A stretch of 60,849 nucleotides of DNA from Paenibacillus pectinilyticus. Its GTDB lineage: Bacteria; Bacillota; Bacilli; Paenibacillales; NBRC-103111. Below, piece after piece: positions 60,770-60,849 of the stretch. The notes beneath the pieces are model-generated. The model was given only the letters and a program-made list of their open reading frames with translations, was not told the DNA's origin and ran no database searches. The stretch spans positions 7,027 through 67,875 of the forward strand of contig NZ_LYPC01000021.1 in the NCBI RefSeq assembly GCF_001700435.1. The letters run 5' to 3'. Position numbers and translations under genes: made by a program. Positions within the stretch are counted from its first letter, which is position 1. Every line of letters starts with the position of its first letter.

Positions 60770-60849
60770 TGCTCTTCTGTCAAGAAAGTAGACGTCACTA
60801 AGTTAAGCCACCCGCTGGTAATATAGCTGCTCAAAGAGCGCTGGGGACA

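Larger units (their letters stand above)
60429..60849. other. 421-bp non-coding end of the window
   Basis: It contains a probable weak terminator (60434-60480), then AT-rich sequence with the second copy of the intergenic repeat family (60592-60769). The last 70 bases show no gene. Confidence 0.65.

Overview
The window reads as chromosomal DNA of an endospore-forming Bacillota, most like Paenibacillus or a close relative. Evidence for this: strong AGGAGG-type ribosome binding sites, frequent GTG/TTG starts, a fused chorismate mutase-DAHP synthase of the Bacillus type, a FapR-type lipid operator, SigK-like promoters, and spore-coat families (YheC/YheD, CotSA-like and CgeB-like glycosyltransferases). 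No rRNA, tRNA, CRISPR array, phage or transposase gene was seen.

Region 1 (0.1-11.6 kb) is an aromatic-acid island. A divergent LysR regulator faces aroA-aroC (EPSP synthase and chorismate synthase). Further right a plus-strand operon carries two PaaK-like adenylate-forming ligases, a chorismate mutase-DAHP synthase and a protein resembling chorismate pyruvate-lyase of the Rv2949c/DUF98 type. Together these would push carbon into chorismate, cut it to a hydroxybenzoate and activate that acid. Interleaved are uncharacterised structural genes: two tandem TPR proteins (one with a long coiled coil and a Lys/Pro-rich tail), a Lys/Glu-rich coil, a one-helix membrane protein and two small paralogous helical proteins. 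This combination is the best candidate for an undescribed system.

Region 2 (11.7-27.1 kb) is mostly metabolic: a CPBP-type membrane protease; an FMN monooxygenase with an oligopeptide-type ABC importer that lacks ATPases; an aminotransferase; a GNAT acetyltransferase divergent from a MocR regulator; an ACT-domain malic enzyme; a fosmidomycin-resistance-type MFS exporter; phosphatidylserine decarboxylase; and a lipoprotein GH3 beta-N-acetylglucosaminidase.

Region 3 (27.7-42.8 kb) is a spore-surface glycan and fibre cluster. It holds YheC/YheD, a CotSA-like glycosyltransferase, a 1021-residue protein built of about 80 decapeptide repeats, dTDP-rhamnose genes rfbA-rfbB-rfbD (no rfbC), two CgeB-like glycosyltransferases, an Arg/Lys-rich protein, three GT2 genes and three small helical proteins. 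Several products share a glycine-every-fourth-residue helix, and two promoters fit the SigK pattern. The likely job is building and glycosylating the outermost spore layer.

Region 4 (42.9-60.8 kb) holds a FapR-controlled fabH, an AraC regulator divergent from a phytanoyl-CoA-dioxygenase-like enzyme, a PoxB-type pyruvate oxidase, a 2766-residue cyclic beta-1,2-glucan synthase homologue (GT84 plus GH94), and an AraC regulator divergent from a GH78 alpha-L-rhamnosidase. Related intergenic inverted repeats occur at 27.3 kb and 60.6 kb.
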